Positions 37,175 to 46,246 of a stretch of DNA of 64,000 nt are shown one piece after another. Below the pieces are notes generated by a model, which saw only the letters and a list, made by a program, of their open reading frames with translations, had not been told where the DNA came from and ran no database searches. A program made the position numbers and the translations under genes. The DNA is taken from assembly GCF_024436035.1 (NCBI RefSeq), contig NZ_JANFNG010000004.1, positions 1 to 64,000 on the forward strand. The letters are read 5' to 3'. Source of the DNA: Streptomyces humicola (lineage in GTDB: Bacteria; Actinomycetota; Actinomycetes; Streptomycetales; Streptomycetaceae). Position 1 is the stretch's first letter, and each line of letters opens with the position of its first letter.

Positions 37175-39760
37175 CTATTCCGTTGCGATCGCGTTCAGCA
37201 CGTTCATCCGCGAGGCTCGGAACGCGGGAGCCAGCGCCGCCAGCAGACCGACGACGGCCGCGCCGATGAACACCGCGGTGATCGTCGACCACGGGATGGC
37301 CAGGGTGCCGAGGCCCTGCAAGGCGAGCAGCTTCTGAGCCGCCGTGCCCCAGCCCATGCCGAGGCCGAGGCCGATCACCGCGCCGAAGAGCGCGATCACC
37401 ACCGACTCCAGGCGGATCATCCGGCGCAGCTGCCGCCGGGAGAGCCCGATCGCCCTCATCAGGCCTATCTCACGGGTCCGCTCGACGACAGAGAGAGCGA
37501 GCGTGTTCACCACGCCGAGAACGGCGACGATGATCGCGAGCGCCAACAGGCCGTAGACGAGGTTGAGCATCTGGCCTATCTGGTTCTGCAGGAGCGTCTT
37601 GTAATCGGCCTGGTCCCGCACCTGGACCTGCGGGTAGTCGTGGACCGCGACCTTGAGCGCGGTATAGGCGGTCTGCGTGTTCTTGCTGTCGGCCGAGGTG
37701 GCGAAGAGCATGACGTCCTGCGGCATCAGCTGCGCCGGGATGTACCTCGCCGCGGTGTCCAGGCCGACGTACATCGCCCCGTTGTCGAACGCGGTGCTCT
37801 TCGAGGTGATCGCGTAGATCTTCAGCTGTGCGGTGCGACCACCCAGGAAGGTGACGCCCAACGCGTCGCCGACCTCCAGCCGGTGGCTGTCGGCGAAGCT
37901 CTCGCCCACGGTGATGCCGCCGCGTGTGTAGGCGTCCAGCACCGTGCCGGCGACCACCGGCTGCCGCAGGTCCTGCACGTAGCTGGCGTCCGTGCCCGAC
38001 AGGACCTGCTTGGACTTCCCGCCGTCCGGCAGGGCGAGCGTGACGGGCAGCTCCTTGTACTCGGTGACATGGCCGAGGCCGGGCGTGGATTTCACCGCCT
38101 TGACGATGTCAGGGGTGAACGCCCCGGTGGTGGTCTGGATGATGAAGTCGGCACCAACCGACTTGTTGATCTGGTCGCTCGCGGAGGCGACCATCGACGA
38201 GCCGACCACCGACAGCCCGGCGACCAGCGCGAGGCCGATCATCAGGGCGGCGGCCGTCGCTCCGGTGCGCCGCGGGTTGCGCAGGGCGTTGCGCTGCGCC
38301 ATGCGGCCTATGGAGCCGAAGGGGCGCAGGGTGACCGTGCCGAGCACACGGACGACACCGGCGGCGAGCAGCGGGCCGATGACGATGAAGCCGATGAGGG
38401 TGAGCAACACGCCGAAGCCGAGGAAGGCGCTGCCGGTCCCTGCGGCCTTCGCCGCTCCGGCCGCGACGAGCGCGGCGGCGCCGGTGCCCGTGATGATCAG
38501 GCCGATGGCCGAGCGGACGACGGTGGAGCGCGCTGTGGCCTGCCCCCCGCCGCCGGACTCGCGCAGCGCGGCCATCGGGGAGACCTTGGCGGCACGGCGG
38601 GACGGCAGATAGGCCGAGACGAGGGTGACGATGACGCCGACGGTGGCGCCGGCCACCGGGGTGGTCCACTTGATCGTCAGCTCGCTGGTGTCGAGATGCA
38701 TGCCCATGGAGTTCATGAGCTGCATGAGTCCGACCGCGATCCCGATACCGCCGCCGATGCCGAGCGCGGAGCCCACGACGCCGAGCAGCACGGCCTCGGT
38801 CAGCACCGACCGGTTGACCTGCTTGCGGCTGGCGCCGATGGCCCGCATCAGGCCGATCTCGCGGGTGCGCTGGGCGACCAGCATCGAGAAGGTGTTGGCG
38901 ATGAGGAAGACGCCGACGAGGACGGCGATGCCGGCGAAACCGAGCATGGCGTACTTCATCACGTTGAGGAAGCTGCCGACGCTCGACTTGTCGTCGGCAG
39001 CCGCCTCGGCCTTGGTCTGGAGGGTGTAGCCGTGGCCGAGCGCGGAGGCGGCCTCCGCCTTGAGCTGGTCGTCGCTCCTGGTGCCGTCGCCGTAGGCCTG
39101 GACGGAGGTGAACTCGCCGGTGCTGCCGAGGAGTTCCCGCTGTGCGGTAGGGGTGTCCATGAAGACCATCGCGGCACCGGGGTTGGTGGTCTGGAAGGTC
39201 GCGATGCCGGTGATCTTCTGGGTGAAGGTGCCGAGCGCCGTCACCACCTTGATGTCGTCGCCGATGCCCAGGCGGGCCTTGTTGGCGGTGTCGGCGTCGA
39301 GCATGGCCTGGCCGGGACCGTGCGGCGCCTGGCCCGAGGTGAGCTTGAGCGCCGCGTTGGGCGTCACCTCCCAGTTGGTGGCGATGGTGGGGGCGCCGGA
39401 GGTCGGGCCGATGTTGGTGTCGTTCTCCGGGTCGACGACGGTGACCGAGGTCGACTCGACCGTGCCGAAGGCGGTCTTGACGCCGGGCTGTGCGGCCACC
39501 TTCTGGACGACGGAGGCGGGCAGCGTGGCCGGCCGGGCACCGGCGGAGCGCTGCTGGTTGCCCGCGTCGTCGCTGTTGGGCTTGACGGTCAGGTCGGAGG
39601 CCGTGGTGTTGAAGAGCCTGTCGAACGTGGCGTTGACGGTGTCGGTGAAGACGAGCGTGCCGCACACGAACGCGACGGAGAGCAGGACGGCGATCGCGGA
39701 GAGCGCCATCCTGCCTTTGTGCGCAAAGAAGTTGCGCAGTGAGGTCTTGAGGACGATCAC
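37175..39760 (-). CDS. FtsX/MacB-type ABC transporter permease
   Basis: 861 residues, same architecture as the permease at 18408-20972: an N-terminal helix (RMALSAIAVLLSVAFVCGTLVF), an extracytoplasmic domain, helices with VFLIANTFSMLVAQRTREIGLMRAIGASRKQV, a second extracytoplasmic domain, and C-terminal helices with VVNTLALSVVERTREIGLMRAIGLSRRQL. The two permeases share blocks such as TVNATF/TLGTAY-like boundaries and the VSP/IPP-MAA-S segment after helix four, so they are paralogues. Start ATG overlaps the ATPase stop by 4 bp. Confidence 0.92.
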   Translation of the reverse strand: MIVLKTSLRNFFAHKGRMALSAIAVLLSVAFVCGTLVFTDTVNATFDRLFNTTASDLTVKPNSDDAGNQQRSAGARPATLPASVVQKVAAQPGVKTAFGTVESTSVTVVDPENDTNIGPTSGAPTIATNWEVTPNAALKLTSGQAPHGPGQAMLDADTANKARLGIGDDIKVVTALGTFTQKITGIATFQTTNPGAAMVFMDTPTAQRELLGSTGEFTSVQAYGDGTRSDDQLKAEAASALGHGYTLQTKAEAAADDKSSVGSFLNVMKYAMLGFAGIAVLVGVFLIANTFSMLVAQRTREIGLMRAIGASRKQVNRSVLTEAVLLGVVGSALGIGGGIGIAVGLMQLMNSMGMHLDTSELTIKWTTPVAGATVGVIVTLVSAYLPSRRAAKVSPMAALRESGGGGQATARSTVVRSAIGLIITGTGAAALVAAGAAKAAGTGSAFLGFGVLLTLIGFIVIGPLLAAGVVRVLGTVTLRPFGSIGRMAQRNALRNPRRTGATAAALMIGLALVAGLSVVGSSMVASASDQINKSVGADFIIQTTTGAFTPDIVKAVKSTPGLGHVTEYKELPVTLALPDGGKSKQVLSGTDASYVQDLRQPVVAGTVLDAYTRGGITVGESFADSHRLEVGDALGVTFLGGRTAQLKIYAITSKSTAFDNGAMYVGLDTAARYIPAQLMPQDVMLFATSADSKNTQTAYTALKVAVHDYPQVQVRDQADYKTLLQNQIGQMLNLVYGLLALAIIVAVLGVVNTLALSVVERTREIGLMRAIGLSRRQLRRMIRLESVVIALFGAVIGLGLGMGWGTAAQKLLALQGLGTLAIPWSTITAVFIGAAVVGLLAALAPAFRASRMNVLNAIATE

Positions 39761-40566
39761 CAGGTCCTCCCCTGCGCGTCGCCCGCGGCCACCACGCTGG
39801 AGAAGCGCTGCATGCGGTCGAGCACGGCCTCGGCGGTCGGATCGGCCATGTCGTCGACGATGCGGCCGTCGGCGAGGTAGAGGACACGGTCGGCGTAGGA
39901 GGCGGCGACCGGGTCGTGGGTGACCATCACGATCGTCTGGCCGAGCTCGTCGACGGAACGGCGCAGGAAGCCGAGCACCTCGGCGCCGGCCCGCGAGTCG
40001 AGGTTCCCGGTCGGCTCGTCACCGAAGATGATCTCGGGCTTGGCGGCGAGGGCACGCGCGACCGCGACGCGCTGCTGCTGGCCTCCGGAGAGCTGGGCCG
40101 GCCGGTGCTTGAGGCGGTCGCCGAGGCCCACGGTGCCCACGACCTTGTGCAGCCACTCCTTGTCCGGCTTACGGCCGGCGATGTCCATGGGGAGGGTGAT
40201 GTTCTCTATCGCGTTGAGCGTGGGCAGGAGGTTGAACGCCTGGAAGATGAAGCCGATCTGGTCCCGGCGCAGCCGCGTGAGCTGCTTGTCCTTCAGCTTG
40301 GTGATCTCGGTCTCGCCGATCCAGATGCGTCCGGAGGTGAGCGAGTCGAGCCCGGCGAGGCAGTGCATGAGCGTCGACTTACCGGATCCCGACGGGCCCA
40401 TGATCGCGGTGAACTGACCGCGCGCGATGTCGACGTCGACGTCCGCCAGGGCGACGACCCTGGTCTCGCCATTGCCGTACGCCTTGGTCACCTGGCGTGC
40501 CCTTGCGGCGATGGCCGTGCGCCCTCCGCTGCCGCCCGCCCGGGGAACTGCTACAGCCGTTGTCAC
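39757..40566 (-). CDS. ABC transporter ATP-binding protein (MacB/LolD type)
   Basis: 269 residues. Walker A GPSGSGKST, signature LSGGQQQRVAVARAL, Walker B IIFGDEPTGNLDS, switch VTHDPVAASYADRV. It is nearly superposable on the ATPase at 17575-18366, including the KAYGNGETRVVAL and KQLTRLRRD(Q/K)(I/V)GF segments. First gene of the operon, coupled to its permease by ATGA. Confidence 0.93.
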   Translation of the reverse strand: MTTAVAVPRAGGSGGRTAIAARARQVTKAYGNGETRVVALADVDVDIARGQFTAIMGPSGSGKSTLMHCLAGLDSLTSGRIWIGETEITKLKDKQLTRLRRDQIGFIFQAFNLLPTLNAIENITLPMDIAGRKPDKEWLHKVVGTVGLGDRLKHRPAQLSGGQQQRVAVARALAAKPEIIFGDEPTGNLDSRAGAEVLGFLRRSVDELGQTIVMVTHDPVAASYADRVLYLADGRIVDDMADPTAEAVLDRMQRFSSVVAAGDAQGRTW

Positions 40567-40855
40567 GTGAGGTCTCCTGAAGTGTCGGCGTGGTCGCGGT
40601 GTGGTGAGGTGTGGTCAGGCGTGCGGGATCCGCACGCCGCCAGCGTGCTTGACCGGGGGTGGGTGGAGCGATGGGGCAGGGCGCCGTATCCAGGAGGGGG
40701 TTGTCCCCACCCCCGCCCTGCTGCCTACTCCAGGCTAGGGACGGTAAAGCCGCCGCTCCTCATCCGCCGGGACGAACCGCGGGTAGGAGGTCCGGGGGTC
40801 TTCCCCCTAAGGGACTACTCCGCGGGCAGGAGACCGTGGGCACCGGAACACGCCG

Positions 40856-40898
40856 CTTCCCCGTCTTCCCCCACGGGGAGTGGGGGAAGACGGGGAAG
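40856..40898 (-). terminator. Very strong hairpin terminator
   Basis: CTTCCCCGTCTTCCCCCA (40856-40873) pairs perfectly with 40881-40898: an 18-bp stem, 7-nt loop. It lies behind the leftward coiled-coil gene (stop 41095) and before the ABC operon. The gap 40567-41094 has this, the octamer repeat below, and no gene I can support. Confidence 0.85.
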
Positions 40899-41050
40899 CG
40901 GACAGGACGGTGCGGTGGGGTGGGGTTCAGCCGGTGGGCGTGACCGTCCGGTCCCAGTCGATGTGACGGCGGTGGACCGGCCCGAGCATCTGCTCGGGGG
41001 TGGGCACCGCCACGACACGATCCGACGCCAACAGCCTGACATACCGTCAG

Positions 41051-41082
41051 CTCGTCGGCTCGTCGGCTCGTCGGCTCGTCGG
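41051..41082. repeat. Four tandem copies of CTCGTCGG
   Basis: The octamer is repeated exactly at 41051, 41059, 41067 and 41075, 13 bp outside the stop codon of the coiled-coil gene. It is likely a slippage product with no obvious function. Confidence 0.9.
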
Positions 41083-41094
41083 TCCGTCGTCACG

Positions 41095-42003
41095 TCATTC
41101 GGCGGACCGGGGCTCCTCGGCGGTGACACGGCCCGTCAGGGTGGCCAGACTCTGGCGGACGTGCGCGAGATGGCCCTTGATCTCCTCCCGGCGGACTTCG
41201 TGCTCACGCTGTTCGCGCTCGATCTCACGGGCGACACGGTCCGCCGTCGCCTGGGCCTGAGCGATGATGCCGGCGGCTTCGGCCTCGGCCTCCTCCTGCC
41301 GCCGTCGGGCCGCCTCGTCGGCGTTGGCATGGGTCTGTTCGGCCTCGGCGAGGGTGCGGGCGGCCTGCTCGATCAGCTGACCCAGGCGAGCGTCCAGGCT
41401 CGCCTCGCGCTCCGCGAACTCGGTGGCCAGGGTGTCCAGCCGCTCGCCCTGCCGCTTCTCCTGCTCGGCGAGGACCCGGGCGGTCTCCTGACGTGCGCCT
41501 TCGAGGACCTGTTCGGCCTCGGCCCGCAGCACCGCCGCCTCCGCCCCGGCCGAGCCGAGGATCTCGGCCGCCTGCTCGTCGGCGTCGGCCGTCACGCTCG
41601 CGGCGTGCGCGTCGGCCGCAGAGCGGCGCTCCTGGGCCCGCGCATTCGCCTCGTCGCGAGTGGCGCGTGCCGCGCGCTCCGCCTCGTCGCGCTCCCGTTC
41701 CGCCGCCTTCTCCGTACGCTCCCGCAGATCCGCGGCTTCCTTCTCGCACAGATCCATCAGCTCCTGCGCGCCTGCGCTCAGCGTCTCGTACGTCGTCGGG
41801 CCGAGCGCCTCGACGGCGGCGCGGAGCTTGGACGCCTCGGCGTCCATCTCGTTGGCGAGGACCGTCAGGCGCGCGGCGCGCTCCCAGGCCACATCGCGTT
41901 CCTCGGACAGGTCGGCCAGGAACTGATCGACCTGGTCGGGTTGGTAGCCACGGCCCCGAGCGCTGCCGAAGTCGAAGCCATGGGGGGTCACCGAGGTACT
42001 CAT
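41095..42003 (-). CDS. DivIVA-like coiled-coil protein (FilP / cellulose-binding-protein type)
   Basis: 302 residues. The short N-terminal motif PHGFDFGSARGRGYQPDQVDQFLADLSEERD is the DivIVA-like lipid/self-assembly segment seen in Streptomyces filament proteins. Residues about 50-300 are an almost unbroken Ala/Glu/Arg coiled coil (RERTEKAAERERDEAERAAR and so on). No cellulose-binding module is actually visible, despite the common database name. It is likely a cytoskeletal or polar scaffolding protein. ATG 42003 lies in a region free of other starts; transcription is leftward, ending at 40856. Confidence 0.8.
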   Translation of the reverse strand: MSTSVTPHGFDFGSARGRGYQPDQVDQFLADLSEERDVAWERAARLTVLANEMDAEASKLRAAVEALGPTTYETLSAGAQELMDLCEKEAADLRERTEKAAERERDEAERAARATRDEANARAQERRSAADAHAASVTADADEQAAEILGSAGAEAAVLRAEAEQVLEGARQETARVLAEQEKRQGERLDTLATEFAEREASLDARLGQLIEQAARTLAEAEQTHANADEAARRRQEEAEAEAAGIIAQAQATADRVAREIEREQREHEVRREEIKGHLAHVRQSLATLTGRVTAEEPRSAE

Positions 42004-42228
42004 GCACTGCCCCTTGCCCTTGTCGCCCTTGTCGCCGTCGGCGCGCGATTGCAGCCGCGTCCATCTTTACCGATTTGAGCGAATTGTCAGTACTGCAACA
42101 CTCCGCTCACTCCCTACCCGGAATCGGTCATCCTGCGACCACCGATGGAATCGCCGACGGAATCACGGAGATCGCAGACGGCGCGCGGCAAACTCTTCAC
42201 GCCCTGCTCTCACGGAAGACAACGCAAA

Positions 42229-42259
42229 GGCGGGCCCCGTCGTGACAACGGGGCCCGCC
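42229..42259 (-). terminator. Terminator of the WHH/deaminase operon
   Basis: GGCGGGCCCCGT (42229-42240) and ACGGGGCCCGCC (42248-42259), a 12-bp perfect stem with a 7-nt loop, 12 bp beyond the stop codon at 42271. Confidence 0.82.
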
Positions 42260-42270
42260 CTGACTCGTCA

Positions 42271-44391
42271 CTACAACAACCCGTCCCACATCTGTTCGAG
42301 CAGCACGGCCCACCAGTTGTCGGGCGAGGACAGCGCGGCCGGGTCGAGCGCCGCGAGCTGGACCTGGAAATCGACCGTCCAGCGGCCCGCCTGATCAGGC
42401 GTCAGGCCCAGCCGCAGCCGCCACATCCGCCCGAGCAGGGCCAGACAGCGGGTGAATTCCGGCAGGCTGGAGTTGACGAACTGCGCCGGACTCGCCTGGC
42501 CCGGCGCGGCGCCCTGCGTCGCCTCCAGCGGCACGGCCATGATGTGCGCCGTACCGTACTGCACGCACAGCTGGCGGCCGAAATCGTTGCCCATCACCAG
42601 GTACGAGGAGGCGTCGGGCGCCGCCTGCACGCCGCGCTCGGCCGCGACCTCGGCGAGCGTCGGCACGGGACGGCCGGGCTGCGGGACGTAGCCCCAGAAG
42701 AACGGACCGAAGTCCCGCGGCAGCCCCGCCCAGACGAGGGACTGCGCGACGACGTCCGGCACACCGGCGCGCGCCACCGCGCGCTGGTCGTACCGGAAGA
42801 CCGTCTGCGGCCCGAACGCCTGCAATAGCTCCTGCCCGATCGCTTCGAGCGGGATCGGGGGCGCGGGCTGCACCTGCCGCGGGGCCGGCAGCGGGACGCG
42901 CTGCGGGCGCGGACGGGCCGGGCCGTCCGCCACCTGGTGCAACTCACCCTGGTGGGCAAGGAGTTGCTGGAACCCCTGCTGGCGAGAGGCGTGGTCGCGG
43001 CCGTACGGGGCGGTGTGGCTGACCCGCACCTGCGGCCAGGTCTCGCGGATCATCCGCGCGCAGTATCCGCCAGGCAGGTCGCAGGATTCGAGCTCGGTGT
43101 GGAGTTCGAGCACCTGCTGCGGCGGAACCCCGAGGCCGTGCAGCTCATGCAGGATCTGCCACTCCGGGTGCGGGGTGCCGGGGGCGGAGCGCCGGATGAT
43201 CTGCTGCTCGGAGCCGTCGCCCGCACGGTAGCGGAGCACGGCCATATAGCCGGGGCCCACGATCGGTGCGCCCTGCGGGACCTGCGGCTGGGACTGCGGC
43301 TGAGGTGGCTGGGGGTAGCCGTAGCCCGCGGGGAGACCGCCCGGGGCCGGCGGCGGAGGCGGCACGGGCGGAACCGGCGGACCGGGCGGACCGGCGAGCA
43401 CCGTGGGCGCGGCGTGCGGGGACGCGGGCGGCGGGGATGGCGGCGACGGGGGCGACGGCGGCATCGGTGCGGGCGCGGCCGCTGCGGGGGGCGGCGGAGG
43501 CGGAGGCGGCGTTGGGACACCGGGACCGTGGGAGGGGCCGCCCGGGGGCTTGGCCAGCATCGTGGCCGCGGCATGCGGATCGCCGTCGGCACCGACCACG
43601 GGAGGGGGCGGGGGAGGAGGAGGCGTGCCGGGGGCGCTGGGCGCGCTGGGCGCGCTCAGCTCCGTCTCGTCACCGCCGAGCGACGGCACGAGCTGGGTCG
43701 GGATGTAACCGCCTTGCACCGGTGTGCCGGTGGGCGGAGGAAGCAGTTCTGTCTTGGCGTCCGGCCGGACGAGGGGTGACCGGACCTCGGCGTCGGAACC
43801 GCTGATCGGCGGTGCCGAGACGGTCGCGGGCGGTACCGCCGGCGTGTCCGCGTCGGACCACGCCGGGGCGGAGGCCGGCGCCGCAGCGGACGCCGAGGCC
43901 GGGGTCTCCTCCCGCTGCTCCTGCTCGCGTGCCTGCTCCTGTTCCTGCCGCTCCACCGGCTGCTGCTTCTCCAGCACCGGCGTGGTGCGCCTGCGGTCCG
44001 GGATGCCCAGCTTGTCGGCGGCGTCCTGGAGCCACTGCGGCGGACTGAGCAGGAAGGACGTCGCCTCCAGGTCGACGCGCTGCTGGGCCTGCACGGGTCC
44101 CGGCTCCGGGTCCGGTTCGCCGTCGCCGTACTCCAGCGCGTACTGCCGGATCACCTCGTCGACCGGGAGCCCCGGCCAGAGCGTGACCTGTCCGTCCTCG
44201 TGCGCGATGACCAGTCGCGACCGGCCGCCCTGCCCGTCGTGCGCGTCGTGCGCGTCCTCCGCCCAGGCGACGAAGCCCAGGTCGAACTGGCGCACCTGCA
44301 CCTCCCGGCGCTGGTGGGGGGGCACGTCAGCGTTGATCCACTGCTCGGCGCGCTCCTGCGCCTGCTGATGCGTGACCACTGGACGATTCAC
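42271..44391 (-). CDS. Deaminase-like domain between a YrhB-like domain and a SUKH-4 immunity domain
   Basis: 706 residues in three parts. Residues 1-90 (THQQAQERAEQWINADV, then RLVIAHEDGQVTLWPGLP) resemble YrhB/Imm35 immunity domains (tentative). Residues about 110-375 are disordered and Pro-rich, with Thr motifs KTELLPP, DETELSAP, ATMLAKPP and PTVLAGPP. Residues about 380-475 look like an XOO_2897-type nucleotide/nucleic-acid deaminase: YMAVLRYRAGDG, the zinc-type HPE (408-410) and C437-x6-C444. Residues about 515-706 are a SUKH-4 domain ending SPDNWWAVLLEQMWDGLL. No signal peptide or secretion tag is seen. The start overlaps the WHH-SUKH gene by ATGA. Activity and target are unknown. Confidence 0.75.
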   Translation of the reverse strand: MNRPVVTHQQAQERAEQWINADVPPHQRREVQVRQFDLGFVAWAEDAHDAHDGQGGRSRLVIAHEDGQVTLWPGLPVDEVIRQYALEYGDGEPDPEPGPVQAQQRVDLEATSFLLSPPQWLQDAADKLGIPDRRRTTPVLEKQQPVERQEQEQAREQEQREETPASASAAAPASAPAWSDADTPAVPPATVSAPPISGSDAEVRSPLVRPDAKTELLPPPTGTPVQGGYIPTQLVPSLGGDETELSAPSAPSAPGTPPPPPPPPVVGADGDPHAAATMLAKPPGGPSHGPGVPTPPPPPPPPAAAAPAPMPPSPPSPPSPPPASPHAAPTVLAGPPGPPVPPVPPPPPAPGGLPAGYGYPQPPQPQSQPQVPQGAPIVGPGYMAVLRYRAGDGSEQQIIRRSAPGTPHPEWQILHELHGLGVPPQQVLELHTELESCDLPGGYCARMIRETWPQVRVSHTAPYGRDHASRQQGFQQLLAHQGELHQVADGPARPRPQRVPLPAPRQVQPAPPIPLEAIGQELLQAFGPQTVFRYDQRAVARAGVPDVVAQSLVWAGLPRDFGPFFWGYVPQPGRPVPTLAEVAAERGVQAAPDASSYLVMGNDFGRQLCVQYGTAHIMAVPLEATQGAAPGQASPAQFVNSSLPEFTRCLALLGRMWRLRLGLTPDQAGRWTVDFQVQLAALDPAALSSPDNWWAVLLEQMWDGLL

Positions 44392-45404
44392 TCCTCCACC
44401 GGGACGGCACGTGCGAATCCGCCGTCCACCATCAGGTTGGCCACGGTCTCGAGCTCCGGCGGATTGCCCGCGAGCCGCAGCAGAAAGGCATCGAAATCGT
44501 CACCGCACGGCAGGAGCAGGGAGCCGACCCGCTGCTGCGGCGAGTCCCAGGCGCCCTCGGTGTCGCGGACGTCGTCGTAGGCGCAGAACCACACGGTGCC
44601 GGTCTGTTCGCCCTTCACCTTCAGCGCGAGCAGTCCGCCCTGAACGTAACCGATGCCCAGGTAGTCCTTGGTGAGGTGGTCGCGCAGGCACTTGTTGACA
44701 TAGCGCAGGTCGTCGACGTCCGGCTCGTCGCGCAGGGTGAACAACGGCTGGTCGACGAGGAGCCCCAACTCCGGGTCGAGAGCCACCCCGACAGGCGCGC
44801 AGCCGCCTGCCGCCTTGAGGAAGTCCCGGTAGGCAGCGGGCAGCTGGTAGCCGAGGTAGTCCTCAATGTCGCGAACGCGCTTCTCATCCACCGGAACCGG
44901 TGCCTGCTCGTCGTCGGAGACAGGGCCCGCACCGACGCCCGGCAGCCCGAAGTGGACGGGGCGGGTCTCCTGCAACGGGCGTGTGCCGCGCTTGTCGTGG
45001 TCGGCGGGGGCCGTCGCGAGACCCCCGTGATGCCGCAGCAACGCCTTGACCTCGGCCGGGATCAGTTCCATGCGGCGGCCGCCCACGACGTGGTGCCAGG
45101 TCCAGCCGTGCGGGGTGGCGACCGGCGTCAGCTCTTCCCACAGCTCATGGCCCGCGTGATACGACGCCGCGTTGGCGGAGACGTAGTCGGTCAGCCGCAG
45201 CTCGTCGACACCGAAACCCTCGGGAGGATCGGCGATCTCGGCGGCGGCTCTCGCGTACGGCGAGAAATCCGGATACCCGTTCTCGTCCACCCACACACCC
45301 TGTGGATAACGGGCGGCCCGGACCGGGTCCGGGAAGTGCACGACCTGCCCGGCGTAAGCCGCGTTCGGCGGGGCGGCCTGCTGCCCGAGCCGACCTGTCG
45401 TCAT
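44388..45404 (-). CDS. WHH (HNH/EndoVII-like) nuclease domain fused to SUKH (SMI1/KNR4)
   Basis: 338 residues. The N-terminal half carries YPQGVWVDENGYPDFSPYA, then GHELWEELTPVATPHGWTWHHVVGGRRMELIPAEV, the WHH toxin nuclease pattern (W103-H104-H105). In the downstream part, where the family usually has PxxxHxxxxHxGG, Lys120 stands in the first His position and H125 remains, so activity may be reduced. Residues about 155-325 are a SMI1/KNR4 (SUKH-1) domain (RVRDIEDYLGYQLPAAYRDFLKAAGG, then DDFDAFLLRLAGNP). A toxin-type and an immunity-type domain in one chain is unusual. First gene of the leftward operon, coupled by ATGA to the deaminase-SUKH-4 gene. Confidence 0.78.
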   Translation of the reverse strand: MTTGRLGQQAAPPNAAYAGQVVHFPDPVRAARYPQGVWVDENGYPDFSPYARAAAEIADPPEGFGVDELRLTDYVSANAASYHAGHELWEELTPVATPHGWTWHHVVGGRRMELIPAEVKALLRHHGGLATAPADHDKRGTRPLQETRPVHFGLPGVGAGPVSDDEQAPVPVDEKRVRDIEDYLGYQLPAAYRDFLKAAGGCAPVGVALDPELGLLVDQPLFTLRDEPDVDDLRYVNKCLRDHLTKDYLGIGYVQGGLLALKVKGEQTGTVWFCAYDDVRDTEGAWDSPQQRVGSLLLPCGDDFDAFLLRLAGNPPELETVANLMVDGGFARAVPVEE

Positions 45405-45598
45405 GGTGGATGCCCCCTGCTTGATCTGGCCCTCTGCTGCGTAGGGCGTGGGAACAGCCTATGGGGTCGACTTGACGGCCCTGAAGCTCCGGACAGACTC
45501 GTCACGAACCTCCCGTATCTCCTCCCGGCTTCCATACCACCAGCCACGTTTGGCAGGCTGACCTTCGCAACGGGGGATGCACAGGAGGAAGCACGGCC

Positions 45599-46246
45599 TT
45601 GCGTACCACACATGCAACGCAACAACATAAAAGCGGCACAACCGCCCATGATCCTCGCCTCACCTGGCGAGCCGGCAGATCCGGCGACGAGGCGCCCGCT
45701 CCGGCACCAGACGCATCGGACGCGCCCGGCGCCTCCGATGCGCCCGGCGCCTCCGATGCGCCCGGCGCCTCCGATGCGGCCGATGCGGCAGAGCCCGGCG
45801 CGCTGACGGGCGCACCCGTGCTGCGGCACCGCCGCGACGGCATCCTCCCGGCCGTCGCAGCCGCGCTGTGCGTCCGCGGAGAGACGCTGACGTGCACCGG
45901 CTCCAAGGCCGACGCCCCGCCCCGACTCCACCCGCTCGTCGCCGACTTCCTCGGCTCGCTCCCCGTCGAGCAGCGCGAACGCACCACCGGCCGCTGCCCC
46001 GAGGCCATCCTGCTCTCGCGGTACCTGACCGCCGCCGATGCGGCACGCAAGGGGCGCGCCGCACGCAAGCCCCTCAGCCACGGCGAGGCGAAACGGTCGC
46101 TGAAGCACGCGAAACTGACGGCTCGCCGGATACGGGAGTACGGGGACCCCGAGCACGGCGCCTACGCACCGCCGTGCCGCGCCTGCACGCCGCTGCTCGC
46201 CCACTTCGGGGTGCGCGCGGTCGACCCGAGCGCGGAAGGGGAGTGA
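45599..46246 (+). CDS. YwqJ-type deaminase
   Basis: 215 residues from a TTG start with AGGAGG 10 bases upstream. After a disordered N-terminus with three exact DAPGAS repeats (45719-45772), the deaminase domain runs from about residue 75: GILPAVAAALCVRGE, LHPLVADFLGSLP, the zinc/proton-shuttle motif GRCPEAILLSRYL (C133, E135) and APPCRACTPLLAHFGV (C193, C196). CxE plus PCxxC are the active-site residues of YwqJ deaminases, known as C-terminal toxins of polymorphic systems. Here it stands alone with no export signal. Its stop overlaps the SUKH-3 start (GTGA). Confidence 0.82.
   Translation: MRTTHATQQHKSGTTAHDPRLTWRAGRSGDEAPAPAPDASDAPGASDAPGASDAPGASDAADAAEPGALTGAPVLRHRRDGILPAVAAALCVRGETLTCTGSKADAPPRLHPLVADFLGSLPVEQRERTTGRCPEAILLSRYLTAADAARKGRAARKPLSHGEAKRSLKHAKLTARRIREYGDPEHGAYAPPCRACTPLLAHFGVRAVDPSAEGE

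Noticed and set aside
40567-41094. Rightward frames in the gap between the second ABC operon and the coiled-coil gene
   Set aside because: They read through the 18-bp terminator stem and the octamer repeats with unnatural composition; no gene supported.
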